In this document: piece by piece, positions 50,037-58,683 of the stretch
Layout of the letters: every line of letters begins with the position of its first letter
How positions within the stretch are numbered: position 1 is the first letter of the stretch
Assembly: GCF_001641615.1 (NCBI RefSeq)
Contig: NZ_LRRU01000023.1
Span: forward strand, 186,001-250,000
DNA: 64,000 nucleotides
Source: Pseudoalteromonas gelatinilytica
GTDB taxonomy: Bacteria; Pseudomonadota; Gammaproteobacteria; Enterobacterales; Alteromonadaceae
Direction: 5' to 3'
Translations under genes and position numbers: made by a program
Notes under the pieces: generated by a model
What the model was told of the DNA's origin: nothing
Seen by the model: the letters and a program-made list of their open reading frames with translations, nothing else
Databases searched by the model: none

Positions 50037-51317
50037 TTAAATAAAGAGTGGTTTGTAATCGTTTTCTAATTGTTCAAACGACAAGTTTCCAATAAAACGT
50101 CCAAAGCTTAGCCAAGTTGCTAGGCCTCGTAAGTCTTTAAAGTGTGGTGGAATAAATTTAGGGTCTTCAATCACACCTAAATCATGTAGTTGCGATATCA
50201 GTCTAAAATCATCTATTGAGATTTTACCAACCAATAACAAGTGCAGTTGATCAATTCGACCTAACTGAATGGCAACTCGTATAAGGTTATACACCAACAC
50301 GAAACCTTTGATATAAGCGATATCTTTGGTAAATGGTAAGCCTGTTGCCGTACTGCCTCTAAACACTCGCTGAGTAAGTGTATAACTGTCGTCTTTACTC
50401 AAACCTTGCGCTACATAATCACGATAAATATCAACAAACTCCGCACCATCAATAACCTTAGTAATACCTTGAATACGGTTCACTAACTTTGCTAAACGTC
50501 GTGGCGTCGACTTTAAGGTAATAATTTCGGTCAATACCGCAAGGCCTTCTTGGGTAACTGTGGAGCTCGGTGTGCCTTTACTTAAACAGGTTAAATAAGG
50601 CTGAGCAAGACCGTTTTGCGTGGTTCCGACATGGATCCAGCCTTCATGCACCTCAAGAATATCTAGCTCTCTTTGAGAGAATTTAACATCTTGATTAAGT
50701 TTAATATTATTTGCACCTGCCGCGGCGTCACTCACAATACCGTCACTCAGAATAACCTCAACATCGATGCCCGGCATCGTTTGAGCCACTTGTGATGCTA
50801 AAATTTTAACCGCGTCTTCTGCATCTATGTTTTTTGGATCATCAGGTAAAATATCCGCATCAAGCATACTCTTTAGCGGCTGCTCAAGCATGGTTGCAAG
50901 CTCAGAAAGTGAAGGCTCTCCAGCATGGAATAAATCTTTGGGGTGACCAAACAACTCAACAGACAAATCATGAAATTCAGGGGTACCGCGATATTCAATC
51001 ATACTAAGTACGGTTTTATATTCAGTACACATTTTGCTCATGTATTGCGCAATCGGGTTTAACTGCCCTAGCTGGCTGATGATATCGCGATTTAAATCAG
51101 AGAACGCACGACGTAACTCACTTGGTACAAAACCAAGGTCACGCTGTTGGTAATAGGCTTGATCAACCGTTGGGTTCTTTTGGCACTTATGCTTAAAAAA
51201 CTCTTCTTTGATTTGTTTATCCCAGTTGATCGCATCAAGGATACGAATGGGTGTTTGCAGTGCGATTAATCGGTCAGATAACTCGCGTGTTTTTGCTAAT
51301 AATGCCTTATCTATCAT
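50037..51317 (-). CDS. DUF1704 (MATCAP-like) putative zinc metallopeptidase
   Basis: A 426-residue protein. HEGWIH in the middle is an HExxxH zinc motif, and the following TQEGLAVLTE supplies the conserved glutamate of the QEGLA segment, from which bacterial members get the name flavohemoglobin expression-modulating QEGLA motif protein. The human relatives MATCAP1/2 are tubulin tyrosine carboxypeptidases. No signal peptide is visible, so it acts in the cytosol; the bacterial substrate is unknown. It converges with the decarboxylase and has no obvious operon partner. Confidence 0.86.
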   Translation of the reverse strand: MIDKALLAKTRELSDRLIALQTPIRILDAINWDKQIKEEFFKHKCQKNPTVDQAYYQQRDLGFVPSELRRAFSDLNRDIISQLGQLNPIAQYMSKMCTEYKTVLSMIEYRGTPEFHDLSVELFGHPKDLFHAGEPSLSELATMLEQPLKSMLDADILPDDPKNIDAEDAVKILASQVAQTMPGIDVEVILSDGIVSDAAAGANNIKLNQDVKFSQRELDILEVHEGWIHVGTTQNGLAQPYLTCLSKGTPSSTVTQEGLAVLTEIITLKSTPRRLAKLVNRIQGITKVIDGAEFVDIYRDYVAQGLSKDDSYTLTQRVFRGSTATGLPFTKDIAYIKGFVLVYNLIRVAIQLGRIDQLHLLLVGKISIDDFRLISQLHDLGVIEDPKFIPPHFKDLRGLATWLSFGRFIGNLSFEQLENDYKPLFI

Positions 51318-51395
51318 GCTCTAGGCTCACTGTGTAATGAGCCTTGAGCATAGGCTAAATTTGCATAATTACAAAGCAAAATCATGCTGTTTTAA

Positions 51396-52262
51396 TTAAA
51401 ATTTAGCTTTTTTAGAGACTAATTTTCCGTCGTTGTAGAGAAGTAAACTGGGTACCGAATTAATGCCATTTTCGATAAATAAATCATTACCATAATCGAT
51501 TGAAACCGGCATGGTTGCAGAGAATTTATCAACATATTCTTGCACTGCGCTTTGATCAGTCCACAGCTGACTCACTTTAACCTCGACATCAACTCCTTGC
51601 TCTACCAACTGATTAACATGTTGCTGCGCTAATACACACTGCTTTGCCATTGCAGGGCGCGTGTCGGCTAAGTACCAGTCGCACCATGTTGCGGTGAATA
51701 GCACAGCTTTTTTGCCTTTATTCGGAATTACCAAAGGAGTGGCTTGGCCTTGCTTTTCGTTTAGTAAGCGCGCTTCATCAACTTTGCCATTGTGTGATAA
51801 CAAACGTAATGTGTTATCAAGCGGTTTATCTGCTTCGTGGCCTTGAAAAATCACCTTTTTATCACTATCAATCAACACATGAAAAGGGGTGCCCATAAAT
51901 TCATAATGTTTAGCAACCTGGCCTGTGTGATCAGTAAATATTGGCATAGTGAGTGAAAAACGCTCTTTAACCTTAGCAACAGCGTCTGCATCATCATTAA
52001 GGTCAATATTAATAGCCACGAATTGAATTTTATCGCCATATTGCTCATATGCATGCTGAAAATGTGGCATTTGCTCCATACATGGCTTGCACCAAGTCGC
52101 CCAAAACTTTAAGTAAACGGGTTTCTTGCCTAAGTAACTGTCAAGTTTAACTATTTGCCCCGCTTCATTTTCTAACACCAAGGGGGCTGTATTTGCTGAT
52201 ATGCTTTTGCTTACAAGCACCAAGCCTGCTAGTAGTATCAGGGGTATAAATTTATATCTCAT
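51396..52262 (-). CDS. Exported tandem thioredoxin-like protein (TlpA/ResA type)
   Basis: A 288-residue protein with signal peptide (FIPLILLAGLVLVSKSISA) and two thioredoxin-like halves. The first (25-155) is TlpA/ResA-like with FWATWCKPCMEQMP, an intact CxxC, and cis-Pro GTPFHVLID. The second (185-288) starts FTATWCDWYLADTRP with only one of the two cysteines but retains a cis-Pro (VPSLLLYN) and another cysteine at KQCVLA. So one half is redox-active and the other degenerate. GAGGG precedes the ATG. The substrate is unknown. Confidence 0.88.
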   Translation of the reverse strand: MRYKFIPLILLAGLVLVSKSISANTAPLVLENEAGQIVKLDSYLGKKPVYLKFWATWCKPCMEQMPHFQHAYEQYGDKIQFVAINIDLNDDADAVAKVKERFSLTMPIFTDHTGQVAKHYEFMGTPFHVLIDSDKKVIFQGHEADKPLDNTLRLLSHNGKVDEARLLNEKQGQATPLVIPNKGKKAVLFTATWCDWYLADTRPAMAKQCVLAQQHVNQLVEQGVDVEVKVSQLWTDQSAVQEYVDKFSATMPVSIDYGNDLFIENGINSVPSLLLYNDGKLVSKKAKF

Positions 52263-52463
52263 TGTGCGTCCCTCAAATAAAATCTATCTTAAGTTTAAGA
52301 TAAGAGAAAATATTGTAAATTTTCGACATCCGCTTACTCAATGTGATTTTACTGATATATCGCAAAGTAAGGTTTTAAAAATACTCAAAACAGTTAATAC
52401 CTGCATAAAATAACACTAAACTTTTTATAGGTTTGAAACGTATTACATCAAAAAGGAGTCATC

Positions 52464-52724
52464 ATGAAAAATGAGCTAGACGGTAAATTAATTCTTTCTG
52501 TGTATGAAAAAATCATTCAACACGGTGAAGATCATGAAGATGGTAAGCTCTATGAAGGTATTTGTGCTTTTTCGGATATCGATGGTTATACGGTATATCT
52601 AAAAGGCAGTGGTGTGTTACTACGCTTTGGCTTTCATAATACCTATCACCTTGACTATCAACATGAAAAGAACAAAGAAGATTTTTTAAAGAAAGTGCTT
52701 TATATCGCTGAAAAGGAACTGTGA
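52464..52724 (+). CDS. DUF3081 family small protein
   Basis: An 86-residue soluble protein. The start KNELDGKLILSVYEKIIQHGE and the middle GICAFSDIDGYTVYL with FHNTYHLDYQHE resemble DUF3081, a small family of marine gammaproteobacteria without known function. AAGGAG lies upstream of the ATG. The 99-residue gene follows after seven bases, so they are likely co-transcribed. Confidence 0.8.
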   Translation: MKNELDGKLILSVYEKIIQHGEDHEDGKLYEGICAFSDIDGYTVYLKGSGVLLRFGFHNTYHLDYQHEKNKEDFLKKVLYIAEKEL

Positions 52725-52731
52725 AGAAGTA

Positions 52732-53031
52732 ATGAAACGACGGGTAAAAGCTGAGTCAAAGCAACAGCAAGCGTTTATCAACCAAGTAATTGATGAACTT
52801 AAATCTAACCCAGGTAAGTTAGATATCATTCGCGATAATCTTAGTTACTATCGTGAACAACAGTTCCTCAAGCGTGGTTTTCTGCTTGCAATCGAGCGCT
52901 TTGATTGGGTATTTGAAGCAAGTAACGATGTAGAGCAAATCTGTGCGCAAATTCTAGCTGATGATTACATTGGCAAACGTTTGCGCCGCTACCCCTTGCT
53001 ATATAAGGGTGTATTGGAACGTACCTATTAG
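52732..53031 (+). CDS. Hypothetical protein, basic and helical
   Basis: A 99-residue protein, unrecognised. It is rich in Lys, Arg and Gln (KRRVKAESKQQQAFINQVIDEL), predicted mostly helical, without signal peptide or membrane segment. It is co-directional with the DUF3081 gene seven bases upstream, with GAAG as a weak ribosome-binding site. About 75 bases separate it from the AbgT gene, so it may end this small operon. Confidence 0.68.
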   Translation: MKRRVKAESKQQQAFINQVIDELKSNPGKLDIIRDNLSYYREQQFLKRGFLLAIERFDWVFEASNDVEQICAQILADDYIGKRLRRYPLLYKGVLERTY

Positions 53032-53108
53032 AACGCCTACCGCTAAAACATGATCTGTCCGGTAAAAAATGCTAGGTTAGCGCCATTTTGAAATAACGAG
53101 AACTGGAC

Positions 53109-54704
53109 ATGTCAAAAGCAATAAACTCTCACAACACCCATGAGGGTGGTAACAATGGGTTATTTAACCGATTTTTAGCCACCGTTGAATTTTTGGGTAA
53201 TATGCTACCCCATCCTATCACCTTATTTGCAATGTTCTGCGTTGCTATCATTGTCTTTAGCGGAATTGCCGACTGGTTTGGTTTAAGTGCTATCGACCCA
53301 CGCCCTGAGGGCGCAGCAGTTCGCGATCCTGATGGTGTAATTGAAGTGGTCAGCCTGCTCAGTGCCGAAGGCCTGCAGCGTATCGTTACCGGCCTTGTTA
53401 CGAACTTCACCAGCTTTGCACCACTTGGGACGGTATTAGTTGCTCTATTAGGTGTAAGTGTTGCAGAGCACTCTGGTTTACTCTCTGCTGCTATGCGTGG
53501 CATGGTAATGGGCGCATCTAAACGCCTAGTTACTTTTATGGTGGTGTTTGCTGCGATTTTATCAAATACGGCATCTGAACTTGGCTACGTCGTACTTATT
53601 CCATTAGCAGCCATGATATTCCACAGTCTTGGTCGTCATCCGCTTGCCGGTCTTGCTGCAGCATTTGCCGGTGTTTCAGGTGGTTACAGTGCCAATTTAT
53701 TACTTGGTACCATAGACCCGCTGCTTGCAGGTATCACCACGCCAGCAGCACAAATGATTGATCCAAATTACCAAGTTGGCGCTGAAGCAAACTGGTATTT
53801 CATGATGATCTCAGTATTTTTAATTGCCATTTTAGGCACGTTCGTTACCGAGAAAATCGTTGAGCCACGCCTTGGCAAATACAACCCAGATGAAGCAAGC
53901 AATGATTTACCTAAAAATGACATTGCAGGTTTAACCGATAAAGAAAAATCAGGCCTTAAGTGGGCCGGTGTTTCACTGTTAGTGGTGTCATTATTACTTG
54001 CTTGGACAATTGTTCCTGAAGACGGCATTTTGCGTAACCCAGAAACAGGCCTTGTTGCACACTCGCCATTTTTAAAAGGCATTGTGGTCTTTATCTTTGT
54101 AACTTTCGGTATTCCAGGTTTTGTTTACGGCCGCGTTGTTGGCACCATGAAAAACGATAAAGATGTCATCGATGCCATGAGTAAAAGTATGAGCTCGATG
54201 GGTATGTACATTGTGCTGGTTTTCTTTGCAGCACAGTTCGTTGCTTTCTTTAAATGGACCAACCTTGGCACAATATTAGCCATTAACGGCGCCGCTCTAT
54301 TACAAGCGTTAAACCTAACTGGCCCAGAAGTATTTGTGCTATTCATCTTAATGTGTGCATTAGTAAACTTAAGCTTAGGCTCTTCATCAGCACAATGGGC
54401 TGTCACGGCACCTATCTTCGTACCAATGTTAATGCTAATAGGCTATGCGCCAGAAACCATCCAAGCAGCGTACCGCATTGGTGACTCTGTTACGAACCTT
54501 ATCACCCCAATGATGAGCTATTTTGGCTTGATACTGGCTGTGGCAACGAAGTATAAGAAAGACATGGGGATTGGTACATTGGTTGCGACCATGCTTCCTT
54601 ACAGCATCATCTTCTTTGTTGGTTGGGTCGCGTTATTCTACTTATGGGTGTTTGTACTGGGCTTCCCAGTTGGCCCTGAATCACCGATTTATTATCAGCC
54701 TTAA
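53109..54704 (+). CDS. abgT: AbgT-family transporter
   Basis: A 531-residue inner-membrane protein with about ten or more helices. LFNRFLATVEFLGNMLPHPITLF at the start, EHSGLLSAAMRGMVMGASKR, the re-entrant GSSSAQWAVTAPIFVPMLML and VTNLITPMMSYFGLIL match the AbgT family. Family members take up p-aminobenzoyl-glutamate or, as in MtrF and YdaH, export sulfonamides by proton exchange; which one applies here cannot be told. The gene is single, with its own terminator. Confidence 0.93.
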   Translation: MSKAINSHNTHEGGNNGLFNRFLATVEFLGNMLPHPITLFAMFCVAIIVFSGIADWFGLSAIDPRPEGAAVRDPDGVIEVVSLLSAEGLQRIVTGLVTNFTSFAPLGTVLVALLGVSVAEHSGLLSAAMRGMVMGASKRLVTFMVVFAAILSNTASELGYVVLIPLAAMIFHSLGRHPLAGLAAAFAGVSGGYSANLLLGTIDPLLAGITTPAAQMIDPNYQVGAEANWYFMMISVFLIAILGTFVTEKIVEPRLGKYNPDEASNDLPKNDIAGLTDKEKSGLKWAGVSLLVVSLLLAWTIVPEDGILRNPETGLVAHSPFLKGIVVFIFVTFGIPGFVYGRVVGTMKNDKDVIDAMSKSMSSMGMYIVLVFFAAQFVAFFKWTNLGTILAINGAALLQALNLTGPEVFVLFILMCALVNLSLGSSSAQWAVTAPIFVPMLMLIGYAPETIQAAYRIGDSVTNLITPMMSYFGLILAVATKYKKDMGIGTLVATMLPYSIIFFVGWVALFYLWVFVLGFPVGPESPIYYQP

Positions 54705-54722
54705 TCTCTTATTCAAGAGATG

Positions 54723-54752
54723 AAAAAAGCCAAGCTAATGCTTGGCTTTTTT
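54723..54752 (+). terminator. Intrinsic terminator of the AbgT-family gene
   Basis: AAAAAAGCCAAG (54723-54734), a six-base loop and CTTGGCTTTTTT (54741-54752); strong stem and T run 19 bases after the stop codon. Confidence 0.92.
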
Positions 54753-54820
54753 GTACCTGAGATTGTTGAAAACTAACTTTGCGACTATTATTAAGACATT
54801 AATTTTTATTGTTATTTTTT

Positions 54821-55786
54821 ATGAAAAAGCAATTTAAGCTGTGGCTTCTCCTGTACGCATTAAATGTATTTAATTTATATGCTAATCCAACCAAACAACT
54901 TGAAACCGCATTTGCAACGTCGTTAGTTTTAACGGATGGTGACAGTATTACTTTGGGGTTTGGTGATTTTGATCCGCAAACACTGTTTGACCCGCAACAT
55001 GCCAGCAAAGATGAAGACAGTATCGCACTTAGAAAGGAGCTTAAGCTCTACAGTATTCCTTACACATGGCAGCTTGATGAGCCTATTTATCAACACAAAC
55101 TAAGTTTGACCGGCAGAATAAGTTATTTAAATCAATCAGATTTTATCTCTTTGTATGAGAATGTCGCTGACGACTATATTTCAGAAACTGTGTATAACGG
55201 GATGCTCGGTTTTAATGCTGAGAAAGCACTTGGCTCTAAATGGTCATATCAATTTGGCTTTAATACTCACTACTTACATTACAACAATGATTATGATTAC
55301 AACTCCTCTGAATCCAGACGCGACTTACAGCCTTTAGCTGATAACCTTTACACCAACCTCAATAGTAATGCACTGGTGTTAAACCCAAATGCGACTATGA
55401 TCTATCGACTTCCTAGGTATTGGGGCTATTACGAGTACAAGCTTAACTTTAATTATTACTATGGCTGGGCTCTGTCTCATCCTGATGGGATAAGTAATGC
55501 AGCACCAGAGACGTGGCGTACTCTCAATGGTATAAAAGCTAAATTTAACATGTTTAAAATCGGGCCTTTTGAGCAAGCTTTTTATATCAAAGGACAGCGA
55601 ATTGATTTAGGCGGTGATAGTCGTGTAGCGTTTGGGACCGACCACTTTTATGAATACGGTATTGGCTTTTTATGGGACAGTAGAAAGTGGACATCGTGGT
55701 TTGACAACTTTGGAGTGGGTATCAACATTCATAACGGCAGTAGCCTCGATGGCGCTGCTATTGTCTTGTACTTTAATGAAATTTAA
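54821..55786 (+). CDS. Solitary outer-membrane autotransporter-like beta-barrel protein (Omp_AT)
   Basis: A 321-residue protein with a signal peptide (KQFKLWLLLYALNVFNLYA) and a chain of alternating aromatic beta strands ending YFNEI. The overall look fits the solitary outer-membrane autotransporter barrel family of marine bacteria: an autotransporter-like barrel with no passenger. The ATG at 54821 is chosen; an in-frame TTG at 54809 gives no better signal. The role is unknown; pore or surface structure is possible. Confidence 0.78.
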   Translation: MKKQFKLWLLLYALNVFNLYANPTKQLETAFATSLVLTDGDSITLGFGDFDPQTLFDPQHASKDEDSIALRKELKLYSIPYTWQLDEPIYQHKLSLTGRISYLNQSDFISLYENVADDYISETVYNGMLGFNAEKALGSKWSYQFGFNTHYLHYNNDYDYNSSESRRDLQPLADNLYTNLNSNALVLNPNATMIYRLPRYWGYYEYKLNFNYYYGWALSHPDGISNAAPETWRTLNGIKAKFNMFKIGPFEQAFYIKGQRIDLGGDSRVAFGTDHFYEYGIGFLWDSRKWTSWFDNFGVGINIHNGSSLDGAAIVLYFNEI

Positions 55787-55859
55787 GTCCATTTTTTAAA
55801 GACAAAATTTTAAAACAGACTATATTCTTAGACATAATTAAAATTCATGGAAGAGTTAT

Positions 55860-57596
55860 ATGAAACATCATCTCGCGATCGCTTGTGCATTCCTTGCCTT
55901 AACGGCTTGCGATAACCCCCCTGAGCAAACAGCTAAAACCCTACCTTTGCAAGTAAGTGCTGCAGATGCCATTTATTATGGTGGCGATATTCTTACAATG
56001 ACTGGCGATGAACCAGAATATGCGCAGGCAATCGCAACGCAAGGTGACAAGATCATCTTTGTGGGTGATAAAACTAAAGCACTTGAGCATAAGTTTGGCA
56101 AAACAAAGCTGATTGATTTACAAGGTAAAACTTTAATGCCAGGCTTTGTAGATGGCCATAGCCATGTCTATGGTGTTGGTTTGCAAGCTATGGTGGCCAA
56201 TGTATTACCTAGCCCAGATGGTGATGCCAATAGCGTTGAACAAATTGTTAATATTCTCACCGCCGCACAAAATAACCCTGACTACACTACATTTATTGAA
56301 AAAACGGGGGCAATTTTAGGCTTTGGTTACGATGATGCTGAGCTTGATAGATACCCAACTAAAATGGATTTAGACCGCGTGAGCACCGAAAAGCCGGTCA
56401 TTATCATTCATACCTCAGGGCATTTGAGTGTTGCAAATAGTAAAGCCTTAGCCATGGCTGGCATCGATGAAAACACAGAAAACCCTAAAGGCGGGCTAAT
56501 TCGTCGTATGCCGAACTCGCAAGAACCCAATGGCGTGCTCGAAGAAAACGCACACTTTGGTTTACTGTTTAAACTCATGCAGTCCTTTGATCCTGACTTA
56601 CAAGATTTAATGCTCCAAGAAGGACAAAAGCTCTATACAAAATACGGCTACACTACAGCGCAAGAGGGCCGAGCAACTCAAGAAGCCTATGATTCAATGG
56701 TAAGGGCATCAAAAGCGGATAAATTCGTGATTGATGTGGTTGCCTATGCCGATATGGCCACCAGCAGCAGTTTTATGGATTCAAGCTATAACAGTAAAAA
56801 CTACACGAATCATTTTCGCATTGGGGGTGTAAAACTTAACTTTGATGGCTCACCACAAGGTAAAACTGCTTGGTTATCTCATCCTTACCTAAAAGCCCCC
56901 GAAGGCCAAGAGCAAGGTTATGCAGGCTACCCTACTTTTAATGATGAACAAGCTTATGAATATGTAGAAACGGCCTTTGCCAATGGCTGGCAAGTGATGA
57001 CGCATGCAAATGGTGATGCTGCTATTGAGCAGTTCTTAAATGCCGTTGAAAATGCCAATAACAAGCTTGGTAAAAAAGACCGCCGCCCAGTGCTCATTCA
57101 TGGTCAAACAATTCGTCAAGATCAGGTAAATCGCCTTAAAGAGTTAGGCATATTTCCATCGCTCTTCCCAATGCATACCTTTTATTGGGGCGACTGGCAT
57201 GTAAATTCGGTACTTGGTCACCCCCGAGCTGATTTTATTTCACCTACTCATGCGGTCCTCGAACAAGGATTAATGTTTAGCACCCATCATGATGCACCCG
57301 TGGCCTTGCCAAACGCACTGCGCGTATTAGATGCAACGGTTAACCGTACGACCCGTACAGATCAAGTATTAGGCCCAGATCAACGCGTTTCTGTGTATAC
57401 TGCCCTACAAGCAATGACGACATGGCCTGCGTATCAACACTTTGAAGAAAGCTCAAAAGGGCAATTAAAACAAGGGATGCAAGCAGATTTAATTATCCTT
57501 GATAACAACCCGTTGAAAATAAAGCCCGCAGAGCTACATAACTTACAAGTGTTAGAAACTATTAGCCGTGGTAAAACCGTCTACAGCAAAAATTAA
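55860..57596 (+). CDS. Amidohydrolase-3 family lipoprotein (YtcJ-like)
   Basis: A 578-residue metal-dependent hydrolase of the amidohydrolase superfamily, exported as a lipoprotein (lipobox LTAC, Cys16). The metal site motif GFVDGHSHVYG, then MTHANGDAAIEQFL, HGQTIRQDQVNRL and FSTHHDAPVALPN match YtcJ-like amidohydrolase-3 proteins. C-terminal GQLKQGMQADLIILDNNPL is also typical. A periplasmic or outer-membrane site is unusual for such enzymes and hints at scavenging. GGAAGAG precedes the ATG, and the DUF442 gene follows after 19 bases. Confidence 0.9.
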   Translation: MKHHLAIACAFLALTACDNPPEQTAKTLPLQVSAADAIYYGGDILTMTGDEPEYAQAIATQGDKIIFVGDKTKALEHKFGKTKLIDLQGKTLMPGFVDGHSHVYGVGLQAMVANVLPSPDGDANSVEQIVNILTAAQNNPDYTTFIEKTGAILGFGYDDAELDRYPTKMDLDRVSTEKPVIIIHTSGHLSVANSKALAMAGIDENTENPKGGLIRRMPNSQEPNGVLEENAHFGLLFKLMQSFDPDLQDLMLQEGQKLYTKYGYTTAQEGRATQEAYDSMVRASKADKFVIDVVAYADMATSSSFMDSSYNSKNYTNHFRIGGVKLNFDGSPQGKTAWLSHPYLKAPEGQEQGYAGYPTFNDEQAYEYVETAFANGWQVMTHANGDAAIEQFLNAVENANNKLGKKDRRPVLIHGQTIRQDQVNRLKELGIFPSLFPMHTFYWGDWHVNSVLGHPRADFISPTHAVLEQGLMFSTHHDAPVALPNALRVLDATVNRTTRTDQVLGPDQRVSVYTALQAMTTWPAYQHFEESSKGQLKQGMQADLIILDNNPLKIKPAELHNLQVLETISRGKTVYSKN

Positions 57597-57615
57597 ACAC
57601 ACTTTAAGGAGTAAC

Positions 57616-58134
57616 ATGAATAAGTTCATACAATTAGCATGTGCTGCGCTGCTGTCTTTTTCTGCATTAGCTGCACAAACAGCTGTAACGCAACTAGATA
57701 TTTTAAATCTCAAGGCGCAGTCTGAGCATGTATTAACGTCAGGTCAGCCAAATCAAACCGATTTTGCCAAGCTAAAACAACTTGGTGTTGTGAACATTAT
57801 CAACCTTCGTGGTGATAACGAAACGAATTGGTCTGAGCAAGAGTTAGTCACAGAGCTTGGCATGAACTATTTCCATATTCCTGTGCAATCTAAAGCTGAT
57901 ATTACCATTGAAAACGCCACTAAACTTCAGGCTTTACTCAATGAGCACCAACAACAAACCACCTTACTTCACTGTGCGAGTAGCAACCGTGTTGGCGCTC
58001 TCGTTGCGCTATACAATGCCGTAACCTTGAAAAAGCCTATTGAAGAAGCTGTCGAAATTGGTAAGCAATGGGGCTTAAAAAGCCTTGAAGGGGTAGTAAG
58101 AAGTAAAGTAAACGAAGAAGTTGGTCAGCTATAA
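57616..58134 (+). CDS. Exported DUF442/dual-specificity-phosphatase-like protein
   Basis: A 172-residue protein with signal peptide (FIQLACAALLSFSALAA) and a phosphatase-like domain: SGQPNQTDFAKLKQLGVVNIINLRGD and the P-loop-like HCASSNRVGAL (Cys-x4-Arg), typical of DUF442/beta-lactamase-hydrolase-like N domains rather than the Cys-x5-Arg of true PTPs. The ATG at 57616 has AAGGAG upstream; the longer frame starting at 57568 overlaps the amidohydrolase. Likely periplasmic and co-transcribed with the amidohydrolase. Confidence 0.85.
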   Translation: MNKFIQLACAALLSFSALAAQTAVTQLDILNLKAQSEHVLTSGQPNQTDFAKLKQLGVVNIINLRGDNETNWSEQELVTELGMNYFHIPVQSKADITIENATKLQALLNEHQQQTTLLHCASSNRVGALVALYNAVTLKKPIEEAVEIGKQWGLKSLEGVVRSKVNEEVGQL

Positions 58135-58143
58135 GCTGACCAA
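58121..58143. other. Hairpin containing the DUF442 stop codon
   Basis: TTGGTCAGCT (58121-58130), loop ATA and AGCTGACCAA (58134-58143). The TAA stop straddles the loop. The trailing CATATTATTTTAT is a weak T tract, so it is a probable but imperfect terminator between convergent genes. Confidence 0.6.
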
Positions 58144-58152
58144 CATATTATT

Positions 58153-58659
58153 TTATATTGCTTTTTTCTGGCTTTCTTGTTGTTTCTTGGCTTCAACTTG
58201 CTGGAACATTGAATCAACTAATTCGATGATTTTATCGTTTGCATCAATAAACTTATCTAACCCACCACCCGTGCGATAGCTTGCCTGAGCAATTGTTTTA
58301 GTTTGGTCAACATTAGTGACCCAAATATTGGCATAGGCCATGTATAGGGCTAAATCCCAATGCCAGTTAGCAACATAAAATGCAATCGCATCACAACCAT
58401 CTGTGTTAGCAGCTGAAATGTCTGTTTGATACGCTTGATGTTTCATTACATAATTGGCAGGGATAACACGCGTTTGCACATTATGTTTTGCAAAACCAGA
58501 TTGTAGTGATGCTACAACACCTTCTTTAACTGCTTGGTGCTCTGCAATACACACGGTTTTTGGTTTTTCCGCTTCAAAACGACTTACATCTTGTTTCGCT
58601 GCACAACCCGCAAGTACAGTAGCTGCAACTGCAACAGCTGATATTTTTGCAATATTCAT
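58153..58659 (-). CDS. Sbal_3080-like family lipoprotein
   Basis: A 168-residue lipoprotein with lipobox LAGC (Cys19). VCIAEHQAVKEGVVASLQSGFAKHNVQTRVIP and CDAIAFYVANWHWDLALYMAYANIWV are like the Sbal_3080-type lipoproteins, of unknown function. The C-terminus is a Lys/Gln-rich helix. AAGGA precedes the ATG. It follows the DUF5916 gene by 24 bases and may share its transcript. Confidence 0.8.
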   Translation of the reverse strand: MNIAKISAVAVAATVLAGCAAKQDVSRFEAEKPKTVCIAEHQAVKEGVVASLQSGFAKHNVQTRVIPANYVMKHQAYQTDISAANTDGCDAIAFYVANWHWDLALYMAYANIWVTNVDQTKTIAQASYRTGGGLDKFIDANDKIIELVDSMFQQVEAKKQQESQKKAI

Positions 58660-58683
58660 TATGATTTTCCTTTTTTATAATTT

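Noticed and set aside
53129..53503. 124-residue antisense frame in the AbgT gene
   Set aside because: Shadow of the membrane-protein coding strand; proline/serine-rich composition and no plausible start.
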